Assembly: GCA_029884455.1 (NCBI GenBank)
Contig: JAOUHU010000001.1
Coordinates: forward strand, 62,001 to 126,000
Length of the DNA stretch: 64,000 bases
Source: Gammaproteobacteria bacterium
Lineage (GTDB): Bacteria > Pseudomonadota > Gammaproteobacteria > Steroidobacterales > Woeseiaceae
Direction: 5' to 3'
Shown: piece by piece, positions 63,574 to 64,000 of the stretch
Layout: every line of letters starts with the position of its first letter
How positions within the stretch are numbered: position 1 is the first letter of the stretch
Made by a program: the position numbers and the translations under genes
The notes under the pieces: model-generated
Databases searched by the model: none
What the model saw: the letters and a program-made list of their open reading frames with translations, nothing else
Told to the model about the DNA's origin: nothing

Positions 63574-64000
63574 ATGAGTACTGCAGCCAGTAATTTGCCG
63601 GGCACCTCAAAGCGTTCCGGCCCGCTGCGCTTCGTGACTGCGGCTTCACTGTTCGACGGTCACGATGCAGCTATTAATATCATGCGCCGCCTCATCCAGG
63701 CCCAGGGTGCGGAGGTTATCCACCTCGGTCACAACCGCAGTGTCGAAGATATCGTGCGTGCTGCAATCCAGGAAGACGCGGATGGCATCGCCGTCAGCTC
63801 GTACCAGGGCGGCCACATGGAATTCTTCCGCTATATCGTAGATCGCCTGCGCGCGCTCGGTGCACCGCATATCAAGGTGTTTGGCGGTGGCGGCGGCACT
63901 ATCACGCCGCAGGAAATCCAGGCGCTGATGGAATATGGCGTGGAGCGAATCTATCACCCGCACGATGGTATGCAGCTGGGTCTGGAGGCGATGATCAACG
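63574..64000 (+). CDS. icmF: Fused isobutyryl-CoA mutase (IcmF), N-terminal part
   Basis: An ATG with GGAGAAG upstream opens a frame that runs off the right edge (142 codons visible). It begins with a cobalamin-binding domain: [15 protein letters not shown] (the DxH that ligates B12), [29 protein letters not shown] and [10 protein letters not shown]. This N-terminal order is that of IcmF, in which the B12 domain, a G-protein chaperone domain and the mutase domain are fused. It interconverts isobutyryl- and butyryl-CoA (or isovaleryl- and pivalyl-CoA). The remaining ~950 residues are outside the window. Confidence 0.9.
   Translation, partial: MSTAASNLPGTSKRSGPLRFVTAASLFDGHDAAINIMRRLIQAQGAEVIHLGHNRSVEDIVRAAIQEDADGIAVSSYQGGHMEFFRYIVDRLRALGAPHIKVFGGGGGTITPQEIQALMEYGVERIYHPHDGMQLGLEAMIN

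Overview
The window looks like chromosomal DNA of a Gram-negative gammaproteobacterium. The evidence is abundant lipoproteins, OmpA/TolQ/ExbD-type envelope proteins, a P-II protein of GlnK type, an MFS-acyltransferase fusion, a patatin-barrel autotransporter, and leucine/acyl-CoA degradation genes. The DNA is GC-rich and packed, many genes overlap by 1-11 bases, and GTG and TTG starts are common. A Woeseia-like marine lineage would fit, but that is a guess. I saw no tRNA, rRNA, CRISPR array, insertion sequence or prophage.

Layout. (1) 1-4782: end of an unknown gene, a DUF2461 protein, then acetoacetyl-CoA synthetase, a thioesterase and glycerol kinase in a tight operon. (2) 4775-19668: the most interesting region, about twelve consecutive plus-strand genes. 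They encode a Ser/Thr kinase with zinc ribbons, a PP2C phosphatase, two lipoproteins, a transmembrane kinase with TPRs, an FHA-like/PEGA/SUMF1 membrane protein, a small secreted acidic protein, a TolQ/ExbB-like channel subunit, an Hsp70-like protein with an FHA domain, two von Willebrand A proteins whose N-terminal helix resembles that of TolR/ExbD, and an OmpA-family protein. I read this as a phosphorylation-controlled, ion-gradient-powered envelope complex that I cannot match to a named system. (3) 19766-28517: metabolism (pterin dehydratase, threonine dehydratase, acetolactate synthase with divergent large and small subunit genes, proB-proA, glpD) and an orphan ParA.

(4) 28576-41986: envelope and lipid genes: a patatin-barrel protein, a small kinase-like protein divergent from a 1341-residue ATPase/P-domain/beta-propeller protein, an MFS-acyltransferase fusion, an EexN-like lipoprotein, and a minus-strand SYLF - M48 protease - LemA group. 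(5) 42013-52962: ApbE, a 340-base spacer with a possible small ORF, a TlpA-type thioredoxin, then a second motor-type cluster: a coiled-coil protein, three TPR proteins, a small secreted protein, ExbB, two ExbD and an AgmX/TonB-like protein. It resembles the energised modules of myxobacterial gliding complexes. The first ExbD has Asn where the proton-carrying Asp normally sits. (6) 52973-56543: a small secreted protein, a DNA glycosylase, a MAPEG protein, GlnK, a fatty acid desaturase and a LuxR-type regulator.

(7) 56632-64000: acyl-CoA catabolism: isovaleryl-CoA dehydrogenase, methylcrotonyl-CoA carboxylase beta subunit, an SDR, a MaoC hydratase, a crotonase, a Sel1-like protein, a TetR regulator with an 8-bp inverted-repeat operator, and the start of a fused isobutyryl-CoA mutase (IcmF). 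Acetoacetate from leucine breakdown could be re-activated by the acetoacetyl-CoA synthetase of region 1. All functions are read from motifs and context; no database search was run.
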